Positions 1 to 9,606 of a DNA stretch of 64,000 nucleotides are shown piece by piece. This stretch comes from Oscarella lobularis (taxonomy: Eukaryota > Porifera > Homoscleromorpha > Homosclerophorida > Oscarellidae), in NCBI RefSeq assembly GCF_947507565.1, contig NC_089178.1:496001-560000 (forward strand), given 5' to 3'. The notes beneath the pieces were generated by a model. It made no database searches. It had not been told where the DNA came from and saw nothing but the letters and a program-made list of their open reading frames with translations. Each line of letters opens with the position of its first letter. Within the stretch, counting starts at the first letter, position 1. The position numbers and the translations under genes are program-made.

Positions 1-175
1 AAATGCACCGTCTAATAATAAGAGCACAATTGTGCAGGACTTGTCTTACATCAGACTCTATGTGGCACACCAGCACGAAAAGGAAGAAGCCAAATACCCT
101 ATGCATTCTTTGGGCGGAGCCTGTGCAAATTGACCTGTTGCTAGCGCGCTCTCGCCTCCGCGTCCTGTACACACG
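1..175. other. Sequence upstream of the helicase start
   Basis: This stretch probably holds the 5' UTR and core promoter of the helicase gene, because exon 1 begins at 176. I see no convincing TATA box and no exon of another gene. The short open frames on both strands here have no recognisable protein features. Confidence 0.3.
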
Positions 176-3100
176 ATGTCGTCCTCTCTCTTTTCCGAGT
201 TGGAGGCGAGACGACACGGTAAGGCCGAACTAAGAAGAAGCTTCATTCTCTCAAAACGTTGTAACCAGACGATCGATTAGTCGAACGCTTCGTTCGCACG
301 GGACGCTCTGGCGGACTCGAGCTGATACTAGACGAATCTCCCACTGGATCTGCTACAGCTATGTCTTCGGTAAGACATAAGCACGAGAAAGGGTTTTGGG
401 AGAGAGAATGATTTTTTTTCAGTTTCCGTGTGGATTTCCACCGGTTTCTTCGACCGAGCGTGTGGAGACGTTTCTGCTGCAGCCCGGAAACACTTCTCTC
501 GGCAATCCATCTCGAGCTCAAAAGTGAATTAGATTAATTAATTAATTAATTAATTAATTAATTAATTTTTAGGTTTTGGCCGAGAGAAAAGAATCCGTCT
601 TCTATTCTGCACTACGACGTCAGCACGTGCACTGTTGAGAGCACTGTTGACAGAGCAAACAATTCCTTGCATCTGCTAGAAACAGGGAATCATAAGAATC
701 CGGAGGTGAAAATTTATGTACTGGATTTGCGTCGTTTTTCAGGAAAAAGTTTTGTTTGTACACAGATTTCGTCATCAGAGACTTCAAGTCTGCTAGTCAT
801 CGATCCCTCGACTATCATTGCAAAAGAACGAGGGCATATCTCAGGCACGCCTTACACTAACACTCAGTCAAAATTTGAAAGTCACCCTATAGATTTGCTG
901 TCTTGTCCACCTGGATTTTCCGAAGGGATGACGTTCAAAACGCCACTAAGAAATACAGCAGACGGCCCTAAAGGTAAACGCACCACGTCCACCACCACCA
1001 CATTTGAAAAATGCCCGAAGGAGGAGCGGACCTAACAAGCGTCCTAACCGAAGACATAGACATTGAAAACCTGATGGCCGACCGACCGGAATCTCCAACA
1101 ACTGAAAAAGATGACGACGAAGAAGAGGAAGATACAGACGACGGCCTTGCATTACCCGAAGTAGGCACTGTACAAACTCTAACATAAGATCACCTATAGA
1201 CAACGTTTCCTTAGGTCACCCTCACAAAAAAGACAACCGCAACGATATCGTCTTGGGCGACGGTCGTCGACAGCGCCGATCCCGTCGTCGATTTCCACCG
1301 ACAATTACCGAACATGGCGATGACGTGGCCTTTCGAGTTGGATCCGTTTCAGAAGCAAGCCATTTTGCATCTCGAGCGCGGCGAGAACGTCTTCGTCGCC
1401 GCGCACACGTCGGCGGGAAAAACGGTCATCGCCGAGTACGCGATTGCGTTGGCGAGACAGCACATGACGCGAATTATTTACACGTCGCCCATCAAGGCGT
1501 TGTCAAATCAGAAATTCAGGGATTTTAAGACGACGTTCGAGGACGTCGGTCTGTTGACGGGAGACGTTCGCATAAAAGCCGAGTCGTCGTGTTTGATAAT
1601 GACGACCGAAATTTTGAGGTAATAAAGCGAATGAGATGTGCGTTTTGTGACGGAGAGGGGGCGTCCAGGTCGATGCTCTATAATGGATCCGAAGTGGTTC
1701 GCGACGTGGAATGGGTTGTTTTTGACGAGTGTCATTATGTCAACGACGCTGAGGTATTAGTTGAATATTTCTAAGCTGTGGTACTGACTATCGCTGCAGC
1801 GCGGTGTCGTCTGGGAAGAGACGCTTATCATGCTGCCACCCCACGTTCACATCATCTTGCTTTCGGCAACAGTGCCAAACACGGTTGAATTTGCTGAATG
1901 GATAGGGTAACGAATCTGACCTGTCTATACTTCGTTTTTATTTATACTAATACTTTTGACTTTTAGACAGACGAAGAAGAGGAAGATCTACGTTATCGGC
2001 ACGATGAAGCGGCCCGTTCCTCTCGAGCATTATCTTTACACAGGAAACAGTCACGCTACGAGCAAAGAGATGTTTCTTCTCGTGAATTCATCCGGAAAAT
2101 TTCTAACGAAAGGGTTGAGCAGTGCATTACGTCATAAATTGCTTTATATTGTATTGATGTTTTTTTTGTCCAGCTACCAGGATGCAGTGAATGCGCCAAA
2201 GCTAAGGAGCGGTGGCTCCAAGTCAGGTGCGAGTGGCAAAGACTTCAAGGGTCGAAACGTGAAGCAAGTACAGGCTTATGGTCTATAAGATTCCTCCACA
2301 GCACACCGTATCTGTATAGGATTTTAACATCTGGCAGTCTATCATTACCAGATTGCACAAGGATAACGCGTTGCCGGCCGTCGCTTTTACGTTTTCCCGT
2401 AAGCGTTGCGACGAGTACGCATCGGGCCTTCGATCCATCGACTTGACGACGAACGACGAAAAGAGCGAAATTCACGTCTTCTTTCGCAAGTCCGTCTCCC
2501 TTCTGAAAGGCACCGATCAGAAATTGCCTCAAATCAAAATCCTCCAAGGCGAACTAAAACGAGGAATAGGAGTCCACCACAGCGGAATACTTCCAATTAT
2601 GAAAGAGGTGAACGCTTGAGACTCAATTATTATAGAGGTCAAATTTTTCGACAATAGGTCATCGAGTTGCTCTTTCAACGCGGTCTCGTCAAATTGCTCT
2701 TCGCCACGGAGACGTTCGCCATGGGCGTCAACATGCCGGCGAGAACGGTCGTATTTGACGCGTTGCAGAAGCACGACGGTGCGAGCACGAGATATCTTTT
2801 GCCGAGCGAGTACATCCAGATGGCCGGTCGAGCCGGCCGACGCGGTCTCGACGCGACGGGCACCGTTGTGACCCTGTGCAAAGACAAAGTGCCCGAAGCG
2901 TCCGACTTGCATTCGGTCATGTTGGTAAGGGATTATTATAGGGAGGGGGAAGGGACTTACTTTTTTTTCGAGTGTAGGGGTTGCCTACGCGACTGATTTC
3001 CAAGTTTCGGCTCACCTACAATATGATTCTCAATCTGTTGCGCTTCGACGAGCTGCGCGTCGAGGATATGATGAAGCGGAGTTTCGCCGAACGCGAGCTC

Positions 3101-4881
3101 CAGCGCGAGGTGCAACGAGTCGCGCTGGAGCACGACGAACTCAAGGAGAAATTGGCCAATTTCGATGACGGTAACTTCTCGAAATGCGACGACATTCACG
3201 CCTACTACGAAACGTATAAGGATATAGAGAAATTGGAGCAGAAAGTGCAAGTAGGAGACTCTTGCGTCTCGAATTAGAGGAACTTACAACAATATCTTTT
3301 GCTTTAGTCTTGTGTACTGAGATCGTCTCAGGGTGCCAAAGTGTTGACGCCGGGTCGCGTCGTACTGGTCTCATCCGCGGAGTATTGCCGTTCTCTTGGC
3401 GTGATTATGAAAGCAACTGGCGGCAGCGGGTCTCGTTTCTCGACGTCCCAGCCGTCTCTCACCGTACTTCTGCTTCCCGGCGAGGCGCAGGATTTCACTC
3501 TTCGGACTCCTATGTCGGGTGGTGTACTGATGACGATGTGTCAGCCGTCTAGTCCCGTCAAACATTGCATTGTGACTGTGGCTCACTCTGCTGTCATTGC
3601 TATTACTAGAGCAACGCTGAAAGCTGACTGGGATAGTCTGGCGTTTCAACACAGTCGGCACGGGTATAATAAAAACATAGATTTTATTAGAAGAGACAGA
3701 AACCATACGATTGGTACTCTTCTAGTGACGCAAATGATAAACGGCTATTGGGTGTTGTGCAGGAGCTACTACGAGTAGCGGAGAACTACTCGACTGGAGT
3801 GGAAACCGTTCATCCGATTCAAGATCTCAACATCAAGGACTTGGAATTTGTCGACGCCGTTCGCGATTTGGAGAGAAAACGAGAGCGATTGCTCACTGGC
3901 TTTCAGTGCGTCGACTCGCCCCACTTCAGCGAAGCTGTACGCAATAATAAATAATCATAATCTACTTATCCGAAAGAAACGTTTTGTATTATAGTTTCGC
4001 AAAGCTGAAGAGAAGTACGCTCTTTCTGAACGACTATCTCACGTGGAGTACGTCCTCTCGGACGACAGTCTCCAACTTCTGCCCGAATACGGACAAAGAG
4101 TGCAGGTAGAAGATTAATAAACTCAAGGTGGAATTTATATATCGGTTCGGGGTGCGTGCAGGTATTGAAGAGTCTTCGGTACTTGGATGATCAGTCGAGG
4201 GTGCAACTGAAAGGACGCGTCGCCTGTGAAATCAGCACGCACGAGCTCATGATAACTGAAATGGTGTTTCAGAATGTCGTCAGCGATCTGGAGCCGGCCG
4301 AGATTGTCGCCTTGCTGTCTTGCTTCGTATTTCAGCAGGTTTTGTGCGACAATTGTTCTCATCCTTCTACTAGTTCTTGTTTTATTTTTTTAGAAAAGAT
4401 GCTTGGAACCGAATCTTACTAAGACTTTGCAATCGGTTTGACGTTTCTCTCTGCGCGTTTTTTTCTATTTTTGTATCGCGCTTTTAGGGCAAAGATGCCA
4501 TTCTTCAGCTTGCGTTCAGCTTGACCGAACTCCAGTCAGAAGCTGGAGTGACGTCAGAAGCAGACGACTACGTAGAAAACCTTCATTTTGGTCTTGTTGA
4601 AGTCGTTTTTGAGTGGGCTAGAGGAAAGGTAATTCATCTCATGCACATGCCCTACATATGTCACCTCTCCGACGTATTAGCCTTTTTGTGATATCATTGG
4701 ACTCACCGATGTTCAAGAGGGAGTCATTGTTCGGTGCATACAGCGACTGAGTGAGACGTGCCACGATGTTCGCAGTGCCGCACGACTGATCGGCGATCCT
4801 CATTTGTACGACAAAATGGACGAGGCGGCACAACTTATCAAACGAGATATCGTGTTTGCAGCTAGTTTGTACACGCGATAG
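176..4881 (+). CDS. SKIV2L: SKI2-type exosome helicase, complete 20-exon gene
   Basis: Superkiller helicase of the Ski complex, which unwinds RNA into the cytoplasmic exosome for 3'-5' mRNA decay. Exons I read: 176-218, 269-369, 423-523, 573-973, 1021-1160, 1215-1618, 1669-1753, 1800-1906, 1967-2113, 2174-2267, 2320-2607, 2658-2924, 2978-3250, 3308-3663, 3726-3936, 3995-4105, 4162-4338, 4394-4435, 4488-4628, 4681-4881. They sum to 3,690 nt (1,229 aa plus stop) with all phases agreeing; the human protein is about 1,246 aa. Visible motifs: N-terminal PPGF segment of the Ski2 family, Walker A AHTSAGKT (about 325-332), DECH box (about 416-419; vertebrate SKIV2L has DEVH), SAT (about 447-449), [10 protein letters not shown] (about 691-700), an arch-type insertion (about 765-1040), and a DSHCT C-terminal domain (about 1044-1229) ending [11 protein letters not shown]. 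The ATG at 176 gives [15 protein letters not shown], joined in frame to a conserved N-terminal exon. The exon 4 and exon 14/15 borders are the least certain. Confidence 0.95.
533..566. repeat. (TTAA)n microsatellite inside helicase intron 3
   Basis: An uninterrupted run of TTAA units fills most of the 49-bp intron 524-572. Only the GT donor side and the TTTTTAG acceptor lie outside it. Confidence 0.9.
706..765 (+). other. Possible in-frame 60-bp intron within helicase exon 4
   Basis: The segment starts GTGAAAAT and ends TTGTACACAG. It is 60 bp, within the gene's intron size range, and begins at a codon boundary, so splicing it out would shorten the protein by exactly 20 residues to 1,209. 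The region lies in the poorly conserved N-terminal part, so conservation does not decide between exon and intron. Confidence 0.3.
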
Positions 4882-4946
4882 GCGGCCCGTGTCGCTAAGC
4901 TGTTTGATAACATGCAAGCACCCACAGTACGCGACTCTTGGTTTGC

Positions 4947-5646
4947 ATGTGGTCGGCTGTTGAACGCTTGTACGGTCTGGCCTTCGAACTTCCTTTCCAA
5001 CGTCTTTTTACCTAGTGTATGTCAAGAAGTAAACGCCTCAGAGAGCTGTTTCAGTTGTCCGGAAATGGACCCACGGCGTTCGCTAACCGATGTTTTCTGA
5101 TTTCTTAGCCTGAAAATGTCAAGAAAAGATTTTAGCAAAGAAACAGCAGGGTGCTTCGCAGCAAAAGGCTTGTAAAAGAATTTTTTCATGAATTTGCTTT
5201 TCTTTTTTTTCTAGGACCTTTTAGCTGTTTGGTTGAACGTTGAAGTGCAAAGGATAACGGTCGCACAGCCGAAAAAAGAAAAACGTAGGTATCCGGAGAA
5301 AAGTCGTTGCTATGGTGTGGGGTCTAAAAAAGATGATTCGTGTGGCACTACAGCTGACCCGTAGACGGTCATCCACCTGAGCTATGAGTGTCCTAATACT
5401 AATAATGCTCTCGACGATCGGGACGGGCCAAAAAAGAAAGAGCGCAAGCGGAAACGGTGACCTTTGTTTTTTTATCACTTCCACTACGCCTACGTGAATT
5501 CTATTTGTAGGGGAAAGCTGAGGCAGCAAGAAGTTGAAGACAAGAAGATACCGAAAGTGGACGTGGCGACGTACGGTCTGAAGATATAGGGCCGCCCAAT
5601 GCTCTGAAAGTAAAGCGAACCGGCTACTCTAAACGACGATGAATAG
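4947..5646 (+). pseudogene. ZCRB1: Decayed copy of ZCRB1 (U11/U12 snRNP 31K protein)
   Basis: Pieces of ZCRB1 appear in the right order but in shifting frames. There is an RRM-like start near 4970-5000 (a TV..SN.PF-like stretch), a KDFSKETAGC-like segment near 5115, LFG-stop-TLKC near 5230, DNGRTAE near 5250, RYPEKSRCY near 5285-5310 where the CCHC knuckle should begin, and HLSYECP near 5370 where it should end. A basic tail DDRDGPKKKERKRKR (about 5412-5456) is followed by a clean 54-bp GT-AG intron (5457-5510), a short GKLRQQEVEDKK exon, and a degraded acidic end before TAG 5644-5646. In-frame stops, lost bases near 5240, a frame change in an A-rich run near 5265, and disruption inside the zinc knuckle break the gene. 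Retained introns point to a duplicated, unprocessed pseudogene. It starts about 65 bp after the helicase stop, on the same strand. An active gene with very unusual splicing is less likely. Confidence 0.62.
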
Positions 5647-5751
5647 CGTGGGTATGCCTTTGGGCGGATCCGCTCACATGATACGTGCTGGTGGGTACTG
5701 GAAGGTACTGGTGGTTTATTTGACAACTTGCACAATTTCGTCATAGTCACG

Positions 5752-5779
5752 CTGCTTGCTTGCTTGCTTGCTTGCTTGC
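5752..5779. repeat. (TGCT)n microsatellite
   Basis: Short tandem TGCT/GCTT run between the ZCRB1-like pseudogene and the next open frame. The rest of 5647-5843 shows nothing recognisable. Confidence 0.85.
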
Positions 5780-5843
5780 ATATCATCGACAGCGGGCGTT
5801 ATAGACTGTTCAGTTCTAGTTAGCAACTGAGGGGATAAACTGC

Positions 5844-6152
5844 ATGACGATGAGCTTTCATTTTCATTGGCATCTTAATGTTCACCTGCCGTCGTTCGAA
5901 ATTCAAACGATAATGGAAATCAATCGTTTGCGTCGGAAACTCGCTGAAGTTCGAGCAGAGCGCGGGGACGTTCTAGCTAGAGTGTGGGAAAGCATGAGCG
6001 AGGAAAGGAGAAGAAGACAAAATTGCATCGACGAGAGACTGGGTGAAAGAGACTTTGCAGATGACATCAGGCAATACGTTGATCGTCTAACGTCACTGAT
6101 AGTTGAACTGCAAGACCAGATAAACGATCTCCATAGTAGATTCCATTTGTAA
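5844..6152 (+). CDS. Unrecognised 102-codon ORF, probable coiled coil
   Basis: An ATG-initiated frame ends with TAA at 6150-6152. From the internal Met at 5913 the protein is strongly charged, with heptad-like hydrophobic spacing (LRRKLAEVRAERGDVL, then IVELQDQINDLHSRF), typical of a coiled coil. The middle is Arg/Glu rich. I do not recognise a family. It could be a small intronless gene or the last exon of a larger one; no clear poly(A) signal follows. The start could be 5844, 5850 or 5913. Confidence 0.4.
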   Translation: MTMSFHFHWHLNVHLPSFEIQTIMEINRLRRKLAEVRAERGDVLARVWESMSEERRRRQNCIDERLGERDFADDIRQYVDRLTSLIVELQDQINDLHSRFHL

Positions 6153-6245
6153 TACAGTATAGTTTATTTCTCAGTTCAAAGTCTGTTTCCTTTTCGTAAA
6201 TGACCGCTACATTGACGTCAGCCGAAGCAGCAGTCTGGATCCCCG

Positions 6246-6251
6246 TATAAT
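6246..6251 (+). promoter_or_regulatory. Possible TATA element
   Basis: TATAAT lies about 55 bp upstream of the ATG at 6306, a plausible distance for a short 5' UTR. It is a single short match in moderately AT-rich DNA. Confidence 0.2.
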
Positions 6252-6305
6252 GCAAAGTCGTGTACAGTAAGCGTGCGTGAGCAGTTTGACACGCTTTCTA
6301 CCATC

Positions 6306-6452
6306 ATGCTTTGCAAGTGTTTCGCTTTTCTCTTCGTCATTGCACTCGTTTTCGGACAAGGACCGAAAATGCGCGACCTATTTATCGCTGGAGAAGCTTA
6401 TCCGTGCTATCGTGGCCAGTTTTGCTGGCGCACAGTGATGGCACCGTATTAG
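6306..6452 (+). CDS. Small secreted peptide or signal-peptide exon, 48 codons
   Basis: The ATG follows ACCATC, a reasonable initiation context. The first about 18 residues (MLCKCFAFLFVIALVFGQ) form a classic hydrophobic signal peptide. A short tail with a Cys pair (PCYRGQFCW) follows before TAG at 6450-6452. Base composition resembles the helicase exons rather than the satellite that begins about 110 bp downstream. It may be the first exon of a gene whose remainder was displaced by satellite DNA. No family assigned. Confidence 0.35.
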   Translation: MLCKCFAFLFVIALVFGQGPKMRDLFIAGEAYPCYRGQFCWRTVMAPY

Positions 6453-6558
6453 CGTTTACAGAAGGGCGAAACAACACTTCATGCTCCGTAAGAAGCCTCG
6501 AGTGCGCCGATTTGCTCTACAAATGGCCCCTCCCACTTCTGTGAGCGCGTTTTGGTTT

Positions 6559-6920
6559 TAATTCAGAATAAATTCCGCATTTATTCTGCATTAATTTAGA
6601 ATTAATTCTGCATTTATTTAGAATTAATTCTGCAATAATTCAGAATAAATTCTGCATTAATTCAGAATTAATTCTGAATTAATGCAGAATTTATTCTGAA
6701 TTAATGCAGAATTTATTATGAATTAATGCAGAATTTATTCTTAATTAATGCAGGTTTTATTCTGAATTAATGCTGAATTTATTTGAATTAATGCAGAATA
6801 AATTCTTCATTAATTCTTCATTAATTCTACTTTAATTCAGTATAAATTAATTCAGAATAAACTCTGAATTAATTCAGAATAAATCCTGCATTAAGTCAGA
6901 ATAAATTCTGTGTTTATTCA
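6559..6920. repeat. AT22 satellite, first block
   Basis: Tandem 22-bp units built from TTCAGAATAAATTCTGCATT and its TTCAGAATTAATTC variants, in both orientations. GAATTAATTC and AGAATTAATTCT are palindromes. This is the left edge of the satellite domain. Confidence 0.9.
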
Positions 6921-7087
6921 GAGAATGTGAGATTTTTTCGCGATGTTTTAGCGCGCGTTACACTCGAAAAGCCCTGCTCGTCGTTCGTCTCCTGTGCATC
7001 GCTTAGCGAGCGAGTTTGAGGTTCTTGATCGACTTCTTGTCGTGTTCCGTCACGTTCTGAACGGTTATTGCTAAGTTTTTCGTCGTC

Positions 7088-7120
7088 ATGGCGTTTCGGG
7101 GTGTACGAGCGATCTTTTAG
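7088..7120 (+). other. Upstream ORF in INO80E-like 5' leader
   Basis: A 10-codon ATG frame (MAFRGVRAIF) in the CpG-rich leader, ending 67 bp before the main ATG at 7188. It is kept in all three copies of the block. Confidence 0.3.
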
Positions 7121-7187
7121 AACGATCGCCGACGTATCGTCGACTCACGACGGAGCGTCTGTCGTTTTCTTCACCTTACATACGATC

Positions 7188-7262
7188 ATGGATGCTTCAT
7201 GGCAGCGTAGCTCTCGTAAAGAATATAGAATGTTGAAAAGAAAGCTGAAGCACCTTGTCTAC
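7188..7262 (+). CDS. INO80E: INO80E-like first coding exon, copy 1 (partial)
   Basis: Twenty-five codons from ATG to a consensus donor GTAAGT at 7263. The peptide ends RKEYRMLKRKLKHLVY. This matches the start of INO80 complex subunit E, whose human form has KKKYRNLKRKLKFLIY near the N-terminus. The 360-bp block 6921-7280 carries a CpG-rich leader (CGCGATG, GCGCGCG) that looks like a promoter and 5' UTR. Satellite begins about 18 bp after the donor, so no second exon is visible. Copies 2 and 3 start at 9514 and 43286. At most one is likely to belong to a working gene; the others would be promoter/exon duplicates. Family assignment rests on about 16 residues. Confidence 0.55.
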
Positions 7263-7280
7263 GTAAGTTCACGATCTTTT

Positions 7281-7616
7281 ATTCCGCATTAATTCAGAAT
7301 TAATTCTGTATTTATTCAGAATTAATTCTGCATTAATTCAGAATAAATTCTGCATTAATTCAGAATAAATTCTGCTTTTATTCAGAATAAATTCTGCATT
7401 AATTCAGAATAAGTTCTGCATTAATTCAGAATAAATTCTGCATTAATTCAGAATAAATTTCGCATTTATTCTGCATTAATTCAGAATTAATTTTGCATTT
7501 ATTCAGAATAAATTCTGCATTAATTCAGAATAACTTCTGCATTAATTCAGAATTAATTCTGAATTAATTCAGAATAAATGCTACATTTATTCAGAATAAA
7601 TTCTGCATTAATTCAG
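7281..7616. repeat. AT22 satellite after INO80E-like exon copy 1
   Basis: 22-bp TTCAGAATAAATTCTGC units directly following the splice donor region. Confidence 0.9.
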
Positions 7617-8422
7617 GCACAATTTGTCCTAGGACAATTTGTTCTGGGGACAATTTGTCCTGGGGACAATTTGTCCCCAGGACAAATTGTCCTTGGACAA
7701 TTAGTCCCGGGACAATTTGTCCTGGGACAATTTGTCCTGGGGACAATTTGTCTTGGGTACAATTTGTCCTAAGAGATTTTGTCCTGAGAAAATTTGTCCT
7801 GGGACAATTTGTCCTGGGGACAATTTGTCCTGGGGACAATTTGTCTTTCGGACAATTTGTCCTGGGAACAACTTGTCTTGGGGACAATTTGTCCTGGGAC
7901 AATTTGTCCTTGGCACAATTTGTCCTGGGAACAATTTGTCTTGGGGACAATTTGTCCTGGGACAATTTGTCTTGGGACAAATTGTCCTGGCACAATTTGT
8001 CCTGGGACAATTTGTCCTGGGGATAATTTGTCGTGGGACAATTTGTCCTAAGACAATTTGTCCTGGGACAATTTGTCCTGGGACAATTTGTCCTGGGGAC
8101 AATTTGTCTTGGGGACAATTTGTCCTGGGGACAATTTGTCCTGGGGCCAATTTGTCCTGGGGACAATTTGTCCCCAGGACAAACTGTCTTGGCACAATTT
8201 GTCGTGGGACAATTTGTCTTGGGACAATTTGTCCTGGGACAATTTGTCCTGTGGACAATTTGTCCTTGGGACAATTTGTCCTGGGACAATTTGTCCTGGG
8301 ACAATTTGTCCTGGGGACAATTTTTTCTGGGACAATTTGTCCTGGGAGAATTTGTCCTGGGGACAATTTGTCCTGGGACAATTTGTCCTGGGACAATTTT
8401 TCCTGGGACAATTTGTCCTGGA
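7617..8422. repeat. GT15 satellite, long block
   Basis: 15/16-bp tandem units GGACAATTTGTCCTG(G). The core GGACAATTTGTCC is a 6+6 palindrome around one T. A few stretches near 7675 and 8170 are inverted (CCCCAGGACAAATTG). Frames stay open on both strands because the monomer has no stop in several phases, so these are not genes. Confidence 0.95.
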
Positions 8423-9246
8423 AATTCTAAATTAATTCAGAATAAATTCGGCATTAATGCAGAATAAATTCTGCATTTATTCTGCATTAATTCAGAATTA
8501 ATTCTGCATTTATTCAGAAGTAATTCTGCATTAATTAAGAATAAGTTCTGCATTAATTAAGAATAAGTTCTGCATTAGTTCAGAATAAATTCTGCAATAA
8601 TCTAGAATAATTTGTGCATTAATTCAGAATAAATTTTGCATTAATCCATTATAAATTCTGCGTTAATTCAGAATTAATTCTGCATTAATTCAGAATAAAT
8701 TCTGCATTAATTCAGAATTAATTTTGCATTAATTCAGAATAAATTCTGAATTAATTAGGAATAGATTCTGCATTAATTCAGAATAAATTCCGCATTTATT
8801 ATGCATTAATTCAGAATTAATTCTGCATTTATTCGGAATTAATTCTACATTATTTAAGAATAAATTCTGCATTAAGTCAGAATAATTTTTTCATTAATTC
8901 AGAATAAATTCCGATTTTATTCTTCAATAATTCAGAATTAATTCTGCTTTTATTCAGAATTAATTCTACATTAGCTCAGTATAAATTCTGAATTAATTCA
9001 GAATAAATTCTGAATTAATTCAAAATAAATCCTGCATTAAGTCAGAATAAATTCTGTGTTTATTCTTAATTAATGCAGGTTTTATTCTGAATTAATGCTG
9101 AATTTATTCTGAATTAATGCAGAATAAATTCTTCATTAATTCTTCATTAATTCTACTTTAATTCAGTATAAATTAATTCAGAATAACTTCTGAATTAATT
9201 CAGAATAAATCCTGCATTAAGTCAGAATAAATTCTGTGTTTATTCA
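8423..9246. repeat. AT22 satellite
   Basis: 22-bp units with scattered substitutions. The last about 200 bp repeat the sequence upstream of copy 1 of the INO80E-like block. Confidence 0.9.
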
Positions 9247-9513
9247 GAGAATGTGAGATTTTTTCGCGATGTTTTAGCGCGCGTTACACTCGAAAAGCCC
9301 TGCTCGTCGTTCGTCTCCTGTGCATCGCTTAGCGAGCGAGTTTGAGGTTCTTGATCGACTTCTTGTCGTGTTCCGTCACGTTCTGAACGGTTATTGCTAA
9401 GTTTTTCGTCGTCATGGCGTTTCGGGGTGTACGAGCGATCTTTTAGAACGATCGCCGACGTATCGTCGACTCACGACGGAGCGCCTGTCGTTTTCTTCAC
9501 CTTACATACGATC

Positions 9514-9588
9514 ATGGATGCTTCATGGCAGCGTAGCTCTCGTAAAGAATATAGAATGTTGAAAAGAAAGCTGAAGCACCTTGTCTAC
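9514..9588 (+). CDS. INO80E: INO80E-like first coding exon, copy 2 (partial)
   Basis: This copy is offset 2,326 bp from copy 1. The block 9247-9606 differs by a single base that I noticed (C for T in the leader, near 9483). Exon and GTAAGT donor are intact. The AT22 on both sides also matches copy 1, so exon and satellite were duplicated together. Confidence 0.5.
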
Positions 9589-9606
9589 GTAAGTTCACGA
9601 TCTTTT

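Noticed and set aside
3..246. Short frames on both strands upstream of and over helicase exon 1
   Set aside because: The plus frame is out of phase with the conserved exon 1 reading, and the minus frame has no recognisable features.
5221..5786. Minus-strand open frames over the ZCRB1-like region
   Set aside because: They are shadows of the plus-strand pseudogene, whose fragments match a known protein in order.
6436..6467. Tiny intron joining the signal-peptide ORF to the next Cys-containing frame
   Set aside because: The only GT-AG pair would give an intron under 35 bp and the reading phases do not match.
7591..8467. Several 85-237 codon open frames on both strands
   Set aside because: They follow the 15/16-bp GT15 monomer in all phases on both strands with no start context, domains or codon bias.
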